DNA from: Blastocystis hominis
Lineage: Eukaryota > Sar > Bigyra > Opalinata > Blastocystidae
Assembly (NCBI RefSeq): GCF_000151665.1
Contig: NW_013171827.1
Location: 889,066-953,065, forward strand
DNA: 64,000 bases
Reading direction: 5' to 3'
Shown: in pieces, positions 46,032 through 56,124 of the stretch
Numbering within the stretch: position 1 is the first letter of the stretch
Layout: each line of letters starts with the position of its first letter
Made by a program: the position numbers and the translations under genes
The notes under the pieces: model-generated
What the model was told of the DNA's origin: nothing
Databases searched by the model: none
The model's input: the letters and a program-made list of their open reading frames with translations, nothing else

Positions 46032-46049
46032 AGGAAGCCATGGCTTCCT
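46032..46049. repeat. Perfect palindrome between convergent genes
   Basis: An 18-bp perfect palindrome AGGAAGCCATGGCTTCCT lies between the accessory gene and the fibre gene 3' ends. It is positionally equivalent to hairpins at 19341 and 56087 but differs in sequence. Confidence 0.7.
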
Positions 46050-46070
46050 TTTTCACTTTGTCTCCTCTCC

Positions 46071-47339
46071 CTACACTTCCAAGATGCTTACCTTCAGTCG
46101 AGTGAAGTAATGCTCGATCGTGGTGTCTCCAGAACGTATGACTTGAATTTTCATATCTACAGGGCGTACTGATGTGAATATGTTCGTGCTACTCAATGTC
46201 GTTGTTGGCACTGGATTATTCAAGTTTGCTTTAATGATTGTAGCTGTCTCGACACCCATTACGAGAGTTGGCACGCTCGTGAATCCTACAAGTGCCTGTT
46301 CATAGTTGTCACAACGAAGTACGGCATCGATGGTGATCATGTACGTCTTGTTGGGTTCCAATTTGATCGGTGCAGAAAGGTCTGAACCTTCCGACGTGAG
46401 TGCCTCGCTAACAACCTGGTGTCCACTTGTCCAGGAGGTGTACTCGAATGTCTTACTCAACTTAGCTGATGTGGGTGATAACGAGACTGTGCCGTTTTCT
46501 TTGACTTCCATGACGTACTTGCCAGCAGTGGATGGGATTGTTAGCTTGGACACGTTGGTCCCATTGTTGTACACGAGACACTTTTCATTACTAGTACACC
46601 CGAGGATGTCTTTGTAGACGATCTCAGGCGTGAGATTGGCAAGAACAGGACTCTCATTGCTACTCTCGACCTTAAATGTCGCATAGCCTGCCGTGGTTGG
46701 CAATGGTAGACCATAGGCTCCATCGTCCCAGTAGGTGACGATTCTCTGCCCATCAGATCCGATTCCTAGAGCTTCATGGAAAAGACTTCTTGGTGTGACC
46801 TTGTTGAACTGGAAGTCATTGTTCGAATCGGCTGAAAGGAAGAACGTTCCCGGCTTACTTGGTAAGAATAGATTCTTCGAATCACTCTTGGTCGAATTCC
46901 AGTTCGGTACCGCATACCAGTCCGACGTACTCGTAAGTTCGAGAGCCTCGAAAATCACGGGCTTCGTCAACGCTTCCAATGAAGGACCACTATCCCGGTC
47001 AGTCGTGAGAATGAAAGAACCACTTTCTGGCAGATTGATCGCTCCGAACGCCGAGTTATTCTTGAAGAAGGGAATAGCTCCATTGGTTGGAATGGTAATC
47101 GATTGTCCATCGCTGTCCTTGAAATACGAGTTATCCAAGGAAGTGAAATCTTCACCTGCGACGGACCATGTGTACACATCGCCAGTCTTGGTGAGCACGT
47201 AGTTGCCATTGGTCGACGGAAATGCGAACGTGTCGAAAGAGTTGTCCGAGTAGTACTGGATACCATTCGTCATCTCTTTGCGCCTGAACACTCCGTTCTG
47301 AAGATATACAAGTTTCTCAGGTTGTGTTGGTGTTGCCAT
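46071..47339 (-). CDS. Fibre/spike-like repeat protein, intact (element 2)
   Basis: This 422-aa copy is the undamaged version of the gene at 19373-20653. Its C-terminus ends ...HYFTRLKVSILEV. Beta repeats of the P-S/T-x-G-x-Y type run through the first two thirds. It is divergent from the truncated capsid gene, with an ATG in AGTAAATG. Confidence 0.65.
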   Translation of the reverse strand: MATPTQPEKLVYLQNGVFRRKEMTNGIQYYSDNSFDTFAFPSTNGNYVLTKTGDVYTWSVAGEDFTSLDNSYFKDSDGQSITIPTNGAIPFFKNNSAFGAINLPESGSFILTTDRDSGPSLEALTKPVIFEALELTSTSDWYAVPNWNSTKSDSKNLFLPSKPGTFFLSADSNNDFQFNKVTPRSLFHEALGIGSDGQRIVTYWDDGAYGLPLPTTAGYATFKVESSNESPVLANLTPEIVYKDILGCTSNEKCLVYNNGTNVSKLTIPSTAGKYVMEVKENGTVSLSPTSAKLSKTFEYTSWTSGHQVVSEALTSEGSDLSAPIKLEPNKTYMITIDAVLRCDNYEQALVGFTSVPTLVMGVETATIIKANLNNPVPTTTLSSTNIFTSVRPVDMKIQVIRSGDTTIEHYFTRLKVSILEV

Positions 47340-47383
47340 TTACTATACATGGATGGGAATATATAATTTCACTGCTATAATAA

Positions 47384-47987
47384 ATGGCTACTACAATTCC
47401 TCCTGTGCATAACTACGAATCGCAGATTGTGTTCAGCAATCAGTCCAATATCATCAAGTCGACCGATGTGATCAATTGGACGATCGCTCCATCCGGTGGT
47501 GACGTGTACTTCAATCTCTACAAGTCACGAATGACTTTCAAGCTCAAGATCACCGGATTGGCAAATAATGCGAGCAGTTCGTCGAAGGATATCTATGTTC
47601 CAGTGAAGAAGAACATGTCGGGCATTGTGAACAACACGAAGGTCACATACACCTATTGGAATGGTGAGAACTTGGCGTCCTTGCCTCTGAGTACTGACAA
47701 TGAAAACATCGGTCAGATCCGGTCACTCTTGAATGCGCTCACGGACAACAAGCACAACAATGTGGTGAATGAAGGATTGAAGGAACTGTCCTACATCTAC
47801 TACGATGACCGTGACTACGATACAACCGATAAAACCGCACGAACTGCGGCCATCCTGGGTCGACCTTATGGCGGGAAGTTATTCTACAACATGCTCAAGT
47901 TCGTACAAGAACCTGGATCAACCACGGCGTACACGACGATCAATGTGAACTTTGCAGACATCTTTGAAGGTTGTTCTCAGGAACGAT
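47384..47987 (+). pseudogene. Candidate major capsid gene, interrupted by element 3
   Basis: The first 201 codons match the capsid gene at 20693 closely, up to FEGCSQER. Then the sequence changes to AGTAGTAGGGG, the left terminus of element 3, giving an immediate stop. The gene was disrupted by insertion rather than by simple mutation. Confidence 0.85.
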
Positions 47988-48326
47988 AGTAGTAGGGGAA
48001 TGACGGGAAACACGCGGAAATCCATTTCCTACCAAATAACCGCGGCAACCCGTTTTTTGTTATTTTCGGCCATTTCCTGCCATTTCCTACCTGGTCACCT
48101 CGATGGCCATGACGGGAAACACGCGGAAATCCATTTCCTACCAAATAACCGCGGCAACCCATTTTCGACCATTTTCTGCTATTGCCTGCCTGGCTACCGT
48201 ATTGTCCATAACAAGAAACACGCGGAAACCCATGGCTGCCAATTTCGGCAAATTTCTGCAATGTTAACCTGACTTCCATTGTAGGCCATGGTATCCATGG
48301 TTGTCCAAAGTGAAAGATTGCTTCCT
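47988..48326. repeat. Left terminal region with tandem subrepeat, element 3
   Basis: A block beginning ATGACGGGAAACACGCGG and running through ACCGCGGCAACCC occurs twice (from 48000 and 48109, period 109 bp), with a third, partial CACGCGGAAACCC copy near 48220. The block composition resembles the termini of element 1. Confidence 0.75.
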
Positions 48327-51300
48327 TTACTTCAGTCTATAATGCCCGAATGCCAGTGTATGCACATTGTCGTCCAAGATCCATCTCTTGTTGTCCGTGC
48401 AAGTCATGAGTGTCTTGGTTTGTTCTTTCGTGCTGATGTTGAAGGCCTGGTTGTTGATTCGCTTGAAGCTGCCTTCGATCACTGCATCTTCCTTCTTCTC
48501 TGCCTCGAGGACACGCTTGTATAGTTCGATGTTCTTCACACTCATCCTCTCTCCATCGATCACGACGTTGCGAGGAACTCCCTTCGCTGCATTGTGTATC
48601 ACATGCTTCTCATCAACCAAGCAGTACATCTTTGGTCTAAGTCCCACGAATTCAGTGATGCGATGCCCGTTGTGCTCGTCCTTGAATATGGGTCCCGGCA
48701 ACTTCTTGTTGAAGTTGAGGAATGATTCCAATGAAGGGAACTTTCTCTTGTCCACTTCATGCTCGTAGTATTTTACGAGTTCTCCGTAGAAGTAGCTCGT
48801 ATTATCCAACTCAGAAAAGTCAAACGACTTGTACATATCGCACATTTTGTGGACGATGTTACCACGGTCGTTCAACTGCACGATGAGCGAGTCCGTGTCC
48901 TGTCCCAACAACTCCACACTGTTGAATGTCGTCTTGAGCACGTTGTAGTAGAAATCGTAGATGATGTGCTTCGACATGTCGAGGATAGCGAACCCGATGA
49001 AGAATGGCTTCTCCACTCTGCGCACCGGTGTGTTCAGCTTGATGCCGATCAGATTCTCGGAATACATGGTTGTTCCAGCAATCATGTCGTATCCGTGCTT
49101 CTGGATGATAGCCTCGCGTTCATTCCACGTGTTGGCGAACTTCACCTTCATTCGCTTCAGTCCAGTCTCAACGAATTTGCCATAGGTTGAGTTTGCCAAC
49201 AGCTTATACAGGCTCTTCTCCACGGTGGTCTTAGACTTCGCTCGTTTCTCACTCAGCATGTTCACATACTCGAAGATGAACGGTGCCTGCTTGAATCGAA
49301 TGATGTGGTGAATGTGAGTGACACGATATCCCTGTTGAATGCCCAGTTGCAGCAGAGAGTAGTGTACGAGATATTTGCGCCGAGGCACAAGATCGCAGAT
49401 GAGCTTCGGTGTATTCACCTCTTTCACTTTGTCCACAATGTCGTTCTTCTCAGCGTACTTCTTGATTCCATCGGAGTACATGCCCGCCTTCTGTACGGGG
49501 AAGAATGGTAAGTCATTGAATTTATCATGGAGTTCCACTGGTGCCTCGATATCACACTCGACGAAGAATCCATACTTACCGAACGTCTTGAGTGATTGCA
49601 CCCACCCATTTGGATCACGGTTGATCCTTTCCATTACTTCTCGTCGCTCAGGTACACCCACTATTTCATAAGGCATCATTCTGTGCATTGCTCCTCCATA
49701 CAGGTTGTTGGCGTCCAAGTAGTAGATGCCTTGGGATGACGTTGCTTGCTCCTTGTTGTCAATGTCAACCTTGGCATGCCGTTTCACGATCTGTGTGATG
49801 CCTCCTCGTAGGTTCTTCAACAATCGCATGAAGTCATCGATATCATTTGTCTCCATCAATCGAATGCCCTTGCTCTCATAGAACTCACCCATGCGGTTCA
49901 AGAACACTTTCACCAGTTGTTTCTCCTCAAGTCCCTCATTCGCGTTGATGCGCATGATGTACTGAGCCCATTTCCTTGCGAGGGTCATGAGGCTACTCTC
50001 GCTATGATCGCCCTCCATTGTGACCTTTAAGAAGAGCGAATAGGCCATTTGTGGTGCTGTGATGTAATGCATCGGATCAACACCGAATGCATTCAGTGTG
50101 GTAACGCGGAAGTGCTCGAATGCATCAGCCATGAGAGTTACATCGAGTACATTGTACAACTCGTAGTACTCACCCCATGTCTTGATATCGAAGATCTTCC
50201 ACAGTTTCACCATGTGATCATATTCGTCTTGGGGCATCATTTCTCCCTTCATATCATCAATGCATTGTTCACGAGAAGGAATGGTGGTATTGTTCAATGT
50301 GTCGTACGATTTGATGAGACTGTAAAACATGGGTTCTTTCCGTGTCAACAGATCGATGTACTCGTCATTCCATTGCTTACCTCGTGATTCACAGTACTTG
50401 CGTAGTTGTTGTTTGGTGTGCACATACAAATCGAGGTTGCCTCCGAGTGTCTGTGCGACAATGGATCTGAGAGGACTGCTGATGAGCTTCAACGAGTCTT
50501 TGAATTGAATGCCATTGTACTCGATCTGCATCTCCTTGTCCTCAGTGGTTGGAATGACTTCCAAGGAGTCACTAGAGGTTGAATGAGCTGCGATGAGTTT
50601 CATGATGAATGTGAAGTCGTAGTGAGATCCATTGTGGAAGTAGACGGGTAAACGATAGTTCTTCTTGTTGAAGGAGAGTTGTAGATTGCATTTGGTACAA
50701 CAGGTGCATATGTACTGCCCTGCTTCGAAGTGACGTACCTCTCCCTTCCCTGTGGTGTATTCACCTGTCACATGTGCATGATGTCGTACTTTGTCGTTAT
50801 CCAGTTTCTTGTGACAGAAGGGACACACGGTTGTTGCACGAAAGTCCCTCTCGATACTCGGAGAGTTCTCGAGTGGTAATTCATCGAAGAGATACTCTTT
50901 CACTCTGCTCTGCAATTGTGTGAGATAGTCCATGAAAGGGCGAAGATCCTCTTCGCTCTCATGTGGTGCATGGAAGACTCGCAGTTGGCTGTCAATGGCT
51001 GGAATGCGAGACACGGCTAGACAGGATAACATGATGGGCTTGTGTTTGTTCTTGTCGTCAATTGCTGACTCGAAGTCAGCGTACACGACAACCGGTGCTG
51101 GCATTTCGTATCGCTGGTTTGTGAAACGTAACCGAGTCTCATTGGTTGACAAGTCGTACTGCTCGCTTTCATCAACGAGTTCTCGATGTACCTGTACTTC
51201 GTGATCATGAACGGCTTTGCGAGATCCGAAGAAGTCGTTACAGAATCTGCACTTTGCGTTTCTCGATGTATTGCAATTCTTCGCATCACTTCGTCGCATC

Positions 51301-52842
51301 ATACGATGCTTGAAGTCGTTCAAGTCCTTGATGTACAAGAAGTGCTTTGGAGTGCCCTCAGGTAGATTCAAGTCGTTCAAGATGCAGAGGGAGAGAGGGG
51401 AACGTGATTTCTCCTTACCTTTGTACACGACATCGCATGTGAATAAATCGAATTGTTCCTTCGTCTTATCGATGTACCCAGGTAAGAGTGTGACCTCGAA
51501 TACGTTGAGTGATACTTTCAGCAATGCCTCCAATGCGGCGAATTTCTCTTCACTTGCGTCGAATGGGACGTTGTCACGAATGCCCATCGCTTCCTCCACC
51601 TCGTGAATGGTCACTCCGAATACCTTGTACTTGTCGGGTTGTTTCCACCACTTGTTGTACACGGTTGCATCGCCAATCTTGCGATTCGCGACGATCTTGT
51701 GCCCGCCTTCACTGGCCAGAATGAGGCACCGTTGCAGGCATCGGTTGTCATCGAAATCCGGGTTGAGCGCTGTGCGTCCGATGACGAACGGTGTGTGCTG
51801 CTTGTACCCCACGAATGAGCGTAGTGGGAACATCTCGATATGGAAGCCGATCCAACCAGCGTATACAAAACCACTTCCCTCTGTCTCTTGTTCCTCTACG
51901 GCATTTCGGTACCACTTCAGGTACTCCTCGATCCACTCATCGATGCGATCTCGACGAACGATGCGGAGGTGTCCCAATCGATCATCTGTGAGGTTGAGGA
52001 TCTTGGAGTCTCCATCATGTGTCCACATGAGGTTGTATGCCATGATGGTGATGAAACATTGATTGTATTCACGCATACCATTGATGATGAACTTTTTCAA
52101 GACTTCATTGAATTCATTTGTCTCATCGAATATGAGGTTGATCGGTTCCACTTCCTCATCGCTCTTCTCACCCGGTAGTCGAACCCACAGTCTGTTGTCA
52201 AAATCGTTGTTGAGACGGAAGTCCTTCTTGGTGCGCTTCTCCTTCACCCACTCCTTGTACATGTCTCCTTGTACGGTGTGATAGTACGTGAGTGCATACC
52301 CGAGTGACGAGTCGATCACTATCACTCAATCGTCCCTGTGATACCTTGCGATCGAATCGTTCATATGCCTTATTGCGTCTCATTTCACGTCTCTTCTCCA
52401 CGGTGTTCAGGTAACCGGGTAAGTGACGTTGTCGCTTCTCACCGAACTTGTGCCCATCCCACTCGTACTCGAGGTACCGCTCGTTCCACGCCTCGCTTCC
52501 CACGACGAGATACTTGCGCTTTCCAGCAGGATCACGCACTCGTTTGCGTGACGGACGTTTCGGAGGCTCAGGGAAACTATCACTGTCATCATAGTGTTTC
52601 TCAACTTCACGTTTACGCAACCCACGTTTTGAGGGTGCGAAAAAGGCGATATATTCATCGGGTATATTTAATCCAAACACCTTTCTCGAGAGATAGGCTC
52701 TCGTGTCAGGCATGGTCTGATCGGTGAACGTATCGCCGATTATGTAGTACTTGGCGGCCAATCGCTTCCAGGTCGGTCCACCGATTTTGATTTGTTTTCC
52801 AGTCTCAGGGTTGATAGTATATCCTACGCGTTGTGAACTCAT
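48327..52842 (-). CDS. polB: Family B DNA polymerase, nearly intact (element 3)
   Basis: An open part of 1332 codons (52325-48327) includes the finger (CRFCNDFFGSRKAVHDHE), exonuclease motifs (YADFES, HNGSHYDF, YNVLDVTLMAD) and polymerase motifs A, B and C (DANNLYGGAM, NSTYGK, DTDS). A separate N-terminal part (52842-52198, start in TATAAATG) overlaps it in another frame; one extra base in a short AT/CACT repeat near 52320 separates them. The N-terminal domain contains the NPETGKQIKIGG motif and a basic region. An internal start could still give a polymerase with all motifs. Confidence 0.9.
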
Positions 52843-52940
52843 TTATATAAGGGTCACAAAATCTTTAAGTGGTGATACACGTATGACCAAAGTGAAATAG
52901 TTAGGAGCTTGGCTTCCTCCTTGAGCTACCGAAGGCATCC

Positions 52941-53369
52941 CTAGAATGGGAAAATGGCATGACCATCCGCATCGTACTCGAATTCATCGATGTCGTAGAA
53001 CTCGGATTCCGATGAATCAGAATCACTAGAATTGGGGTCAGCGAATGCAATGCTAATGTCTGGATCATTATCGTATGCCTCAGCTTCTTCTTTGGTCATT
53101 TTCACCCATTGTCCTTTTACGCGTCTGTAGTTGTCATGGAGTAACTCGTAGTATGCTGTGCCACCAATAATCATGGAGCGATTGCTGGGAGAAAGCATTC
53201 TCGACTTGGGAACATATTTCGTCGTATCTGGTGGTAAAGGTGTATCGTACAAGCGATTCAATTTCTCGTCGTACTTGTATCCACGCTTGAGAAGGTTCCA
53301 GAAGCGAACTCCGTTGATTTGAATTTCTCGTCCTGTGTTGGGGTTCAAAGTGTGAGTAGGTCTATTCAT
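52941..53369 (-). CDS. Small acidic-tailed NP-TGR protein, intact (142 aa)
   Basis: The only intact copy of this gene. Two tandem motif regions (LNPNTGREIQINGVRFWNLL; then SMIIGGTAYYELL) suggest a duplicated small domain also present at the polymerase N-terminus, followed by an acidic Ser/Asp tail. The shared motif hints at a common binding partner or at DNA-end proteins; this is inference. The start is in TATAAATG. Confidence 0.65.
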   Translation of the reverse strand: MNRPTHTLNPNTGREIQINGVRFWNLLKRGYKYDEKLNRLYDTPLPPDTTKYVPKSRMLSPSNRSMIIGGTAYYELLHDNYRRVKGQWVKMTKEEAEAYDNDPDISIAFADPNSSDSDSSESEFYDIDEFEYDADGHAIFPF

Positions 53370-53421
53370 TTATATATTTATATATTTATATTTTCTCTTT
53401 TAACCCTAGATGCTTCCCTAA

Positions 53422-53935
53422 ATGAAGTACAAGAAAACAGAGAACAACACATGGTCTTCCCTGGTACGCACTTGTGAGGACGAGAATATCGAACTCGCCG
53501 ACATTATCATTCACACCAAGTATCCGATCAATTCCGAGCGTCTATTCGGCTTCAGTGTTTGCACTCCGCAAGCAAATGTGAACTGTGGTTTGATCTTGCA
53601 CGACTATGATTGCATCGAGATGACATTGGATGAAACTCGTCCACCTTTGTTATATCCGCAGGAGTGAATGGGAGTATCTATTGCCTCAATTGAAATCCAA
53701 CGGTTTGCTCGGTGTGCCTCTGAACGTGTTTTGGAGGGGCAACTCACTGCCTCCTCACATCATCGGTGTAATGACTGAGAATCGTGCTGTTTACTTCTTC
53801 TCCAACTACTATGTACGCGTGGTCTTCAAGGTGGTGGATGATGAAGTGCCTCCCGAGTTGTCCGATCTGTTCATCGATGATGGTGCGTGTTTGAAGGGTG
53901 TGTACGTTCGTGCATATCAAAGACAAAGTAAATAA
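53422..53935 (+). pseudogene. 170-aa conserved protein, frameshifted (element 3)
   Basis: Open parts 53422-53667 and 53630-53935 match the two halves of the intact gene in elements 1 and 2. The sequence near 53650-53665 (TTATATCCGCAGGAG) differs and shifts the frame. Confidence 0.65.
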
Positions 53936-53943
53936 AAAAGTAA

Positions 53944-54534
53944 ATGTCGTACATTTTCAGCAGCAATGGAAACAACTACACGTTCAAGAAGCTCGACAAC
54001 ATGCTCATCAACATGCCAGAGAAGGACGGTCATCATGTGCTAATTCGAGAGACAGTGGATGGTGTTCCTCAGTACTCGTGGGGGAGTGCGGCTTGTATCG
54101 TGAAAGCGAACGAAGCATTTGTCTTCGAGTACACACCAGAAACTACCGAATCATTCAATAGCGAATGGGGTGGTGATGGTATGCCGCCTATGCCGTCCGG
54201 ATCGTACCTGATAACCACGACTGTCATAACGTACCTTCCTGAAGACATGTTCAACGATTGCACGTCAATCGAATCGGTGGTTGAAAAGGGTTATCGAGTG
54301 CTAGTCACGTTTGACAACACGCCTATCCTAGACAGACCGTACATCGATACATTGAATAGTCTTGTGTCTCATACTGGTTATGCTGTTGTGAATATTGGGG
54401 GAAGCAACGCTTCCCCCTACAACTCTCCTGTCCTTCGTACGTATTCGAATCTCCCTCTCATGCTTCTAGGTGGTGTGAAGAGCATCACGATCGTTTTCGA
54501 ACATTTGGGCGACGTTGTCTCTGACTCCTCGTAA
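53944..54534 (+). CDS. Conserved 186-aa-family protein with hairpin insertion (196 aa)
   Basis: Orthologue of 17647-18207. It is longer because a 21-bp perfect hairpin (54397-54417) was inserted in frame, adding a GGSNASP-like stretch, plus a few residues near the C-terminus. The 3' end overlaps the integrase. Confidence 0.7.
   Translation: MSYIFSSNGNNYTFKKLDNMLINMPEKDGHHVLIRETVDGVPQYSWGSAACIVKANEAFVFEYTPETTESFNSEWGGDGMPPMPSGSYLITTTVITYLPEDMFNDCTSIESVVEKGYRVLVTFDNTPILDRPYIDTLNSLVSHTGYAVVNIGGSNASPYNSPVLRTYSNLPLMLLGGVKSITIVFEHLGDVVSDSS
54397..54417. repeat. In-frame hairpin insertion
   Basis: GGGGGAAGC, loop AAC, GCTTCCCCC: a 9-bp perfect stem of 21 bp total, a multiple of three, absent from the matching genes in elements 1 and 2. 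Confidence 0.85.
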
Positions 54535-55414
54535 TGGGTCGATGTGACCTTGCTGCATCTCGCAATGCATTGGGTTCCTTTCGACTCTTGGATCGCGTGA
54601 CTGGTGGTGCTGGCTGTGGTTTGCATTTGCTTGCCAGGAGTTCCCAATGATAGCACTTCTGCTTGCTACCGCTTTCCATATTCTTCACTTCGTACATCAA
54701 TGGCATGAATCGATCGTCAATGTCAACAACTTGATACAAGTCCTGAGACCATTTGCTGGTCAATGATCGCTTTTCCAGAACGCGAGGTCTTCGTGTCACT
54801 CGAACATAATCACCCACATCGAATTGAGGTGTTGTGTCCTTCGCTGTCATGTTGGATGGTTCTGTCTTCTCCGTGTACAAGATGTTGTTGTTCCAAATGT
54901 CAGTGGGTGTATATCCGATGTCTCTGTTCTTCCTTGCATTGTGTCTACGAACGGCACCATCGATCAAGTCGAACCACACACCTTTCGATTGATTGAATGG
55001 AACCATGATGTCTTCCTTGATATCTCGAATTGCTCGTTCGGCTAGTACTGCCTTATTCGCTGAATCCATGTGATACATGGTGATGTCATACTTGTTCAAG
55101 ATGTTGGTACGAAAGATGGCATTGGTGAACTCGGTACCTCGATCCGAGCAAATATGCTTTGGTGCACCGTATGTTTGAATGATGTCCTTCATCGCATGCG
55201 TGACTTCTGTGGCACTCTTGCTTTTCAGTCGCCGAGCCATCAGGTATTTCGAATATCCATCAATGCATACAAGGACATACTTGTATCCACGATTCTTGTG
55301 GAATCCTGTACTCTTCTGTCTGCCCAACACTTCCTGAATCCATTTGTCTTGTTTGGAAGAGAAATCGATGAGATCGATGAAGTATATGTTTCTCTTGAAT
55401 CCACTGATGATCAC
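54485..55414 (-). CDS. Retroviral-type (rve, DDE) integrase, intact core
   Basis: A 309-codon frame with VCIDGYSKYLM, CSDRGTEFTN and LAERAIRDIK as the DDE triad, then the YNxxxH-like RRHNARKNRDIG segment, an SH3-like domain (FDVGDYVRV) and a basic tail. It lacks the 8-bp insertion seen in elements 1 and 2. The frame extends a little upstream of the GTG at 55414 (KRRGATRV) to an in-frame stop, so the true start is unclear and no zinc finger is seen. It could supply integration for defective relatives. Confidence 0.88.
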   Translation of the reverse strand: MIISGFKRNIYFIDLIDFSSKQDKWIQEVLGRQKSTGFHKNRGYKYVLVCIDGYSKYLMARRLKSKSATEVTHAMKDIIQTYGAPKHICSDRGTEFTNAIFRTNILNKYDITMYHMDSANKAVLAERAIRDIKEDIMVPFNQSKGVWFDLIDGAVRRHNARKNRDIGYTPTDIWNNNILYTEKTEPSNMTAKDTTPQFDVGDYVRVTRRPRVLEKRSLTSKWSQDLYQVVDIDDRFMPLMYEVKNMESGSKQKCYHWELLASKCKPQPAPPVTRSKSRKEPNALRDAARSHRPITRSQRQRRPNVRKRS

Positions 55415-55474
55415 TCGAGTGGCGCCTCTTCGTTTTGCAATGGCTATGCGTTAGTTCCTTGATCTCGTTCATAA

Positions 55475-55666
55475 ATGAACCGCTTTATTCAATGGCTGAA
55501 AAGTGCATGGAAATGGATGAGTGGAAGGAAGAACCACAAACTGGTGGTTGATTCGAAATGCAAGGACAGATGTCACTGCTTGTGCGTGTACAACGAGAAG
55601 AATGAATCCGATGACGACAGTGGAAGTGATATATCGATCAGTCCGACAGAGATTAAAGTGAAATGA
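55475..55666 (+). CDS. Small basic Cys-cluster protein (element 3)
   Basis: A 63-aa orthologue with the CKDRCHCLCVY cluster conserved. The start is in CATAAATG. Confidence 0.6.
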   Translation: MNRFIQWLKSAWKWMSGRKNHKLVVDSKCKDRCHCLCVYNEKNESDDDSGSDISISPTEIKVK

Positions 55667-55714
55667 GGGATGCCTAAATAGATTTAAATAATGTAAACAT
55701 AAATAGAAATACAA

Positions 55715-56080
55715 ATGAACTGTTGGATGAATGATGAACGTCTTGATATCACACGTAAATATGTGCATGATATGATTAATTCATTTGTTGAGGACCCAAA
55801 AGGTACAAATTATCATAATGAGTATAATCCTCCATATATGTTGATAAATTCACCTGATCTTCAACATCTTCTTGTGAAATCATGTTATGATGATAAATAC
55901 ATAGTGAAGTGGGGTGAAGTAGGAGGACTTGCTGAACTCCGTGCTTTCAATGAGAATATCTATGATATCGAAGGTCATCGTGTGATGACATTAGGTGGTG
56001 ATATAATTATCATTGATATCGATGGTGTTGCATTTGATCAACTCGAATGTGTATCGGGTAAACGATTACCGCCAAAGTAA
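55715..56080 (+). CDS. Accessory protein related to 45629 (121 aa)
   Basis: Shares YVHDMINSF, PPYM and IYDIEGHRV with the element 2 gene but is strongly diverged and clearly more AT-rich than neighbouring genes. This suggests exchange from a different lineage or relaxed constraint. Function is unknown. Confidence 0.55.
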   Translation: MNCWMNDERLDITRKYVHDMINSFVEDPKGTNYHNEYNPPYMLINSPDLQHLLVKSCYDDKYIVKWGEVGGLAELRAFNENIYDIEGHRVMTLGGDIIIIDIDGVAFDQLECVSGKRLPPK

Positions 56081-56086
56081 AAGACT

Positions 56087-56102
56087 GGAAGCCACGGCTT
56101 CC
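56087..56102. repeat. Hairpin between convergent genes (element 3)
   Basis: GGAAGCC, AC, GGCTTCC, positioned as at 19341 and 46032, followed by a T-run (CTTTTTCAC). Confidence 0.6.
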
Positions 56103-56124
56103 TTTTTCACTTTGTCTCCTCCCC

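Larger units (their letters stand above)
38117..47987. mobile_element. Element 2: left part of a Polinton-like element, interrupted by element 3
   Basis: A close copy of element 1 from its left terminus (AGTAGTATAGG at 38117) through the first half of the capsid gene. There the sequence switches, after GGAACGAT, to the terminus of element 3. The polymerase, acidic-protein and integrase genes are broken at the same places as in element 1. It has one gene (45629-46027) that element 1 lacks. The right half is expected beyond element 3, outside the window. Confidence 0.8.

Noticed and set aside
47988-48326. Simple deletion as the cause of the truncated capsid gene in element 2
   Set aside because: The junction shows an element terminus (AGTAGTAGG) followed by full terminal subrepeats and a complete new gene set, which fits insertion better than deletion.
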